From Apostichopus japonicus (taxonomy: Eukaryota > Echinodermata > Holothuroidea > Aspidochirotida > Stichopodidae), in NCBI RefSeq assembly GCF_037975245.1, contig NC_092565.1, forward strand, positions 22,093,499 through 22,157,498: DNA of 64,000 nucleotides. The letters run 5' to 3'. The translations under genes and the position numbers were made by a program. Positions 63,925 to 64,000 of this stretch are shown here, one piece after another. Numbering within the stretch: the first letter of the stretch is position 1; every line of letters begins with the position of its first letter. Below the pieces are notes generated by a model that had not been told where the DNA came from, searched no databases, and saw only the letters and a program-made list of their open reading frames with translations.

Positions 63925-64000
63925 CTGCAAGCAGTGTGCACAACTGTTAAGAAATGAAAAAGAAGAGAAACAAAGGGTATTAATGACTTCATTAATCTAG

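Overview
The window looks like intron-rich nuclear DNA from an invertebrate deuterostome, most likely an echinoderm. That assignment is an inference from gene content, AT-rich introns and the mix of small DNA transposons and tRNA-derived SINEs. Two protein-coding genes can be reconstructed exon by exon. Both have GT-AG introns and codon phases that agree across every junction.

Left part (1-12.75 kb, minus strand): the 5' half of a WDR6 orthologue. WDR6 is the WD40 partner of the FTSJ1 tRNA 2'-O-methyltransferase. Twelve exons encode 508 codons from an ATG at 12749 down to 70, and the gene runs off the left edge. Its introns carry tandem arrays, a tRNA-derived SINE and a LINE tail with a target-site duplication.

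Middle (12.8-34.7 kb): mostly non-coding. The WDR6 promoter (about 12817-12960, two CCAAT boxes) has a diverged inverted copy at about 25312-25490. The second copy sits just upstream of a minus-strand open frame beginning with the same ATGTCTGCGCCC. This is the pattern expected of an inversion whose staggered breaks duplicated a bidirectional promoter. Small non-autonomous DNA transposons with 8-bp target duplications lie at 13384-13868, 19799-20463 and 26036-26476. Two related (GT)n-headed arrays lie at 17.4-18.2 kb and 28.9-29.4 kb.

Right part (34.75-57.25 kb, plus strand): a very large TOPAZ1-like gene. Its first coding exon is 9.4 kb and encodes about 3135 residues of disordered, acidic and lysine-rich sequence. 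Twelve short exons follow, encoding a CCCH zinc finger, a helical repeat-like region and a glycine/arginine tail, 4257 residues in total. Two of its exon 3' ends have been tandemly duplicated.

Beyond the stop (57.25-64 kb) lies probable 3' UTR with a long hairpin. It is followed by signs of one or two convergent minus-strand genes: terminal-exon candidates at 61143-61290 and 63848-63924, each with minus-strand AATAAA signals downstream. No rRNA, intact tRNA, CRISPR or bacterial feature was seen.
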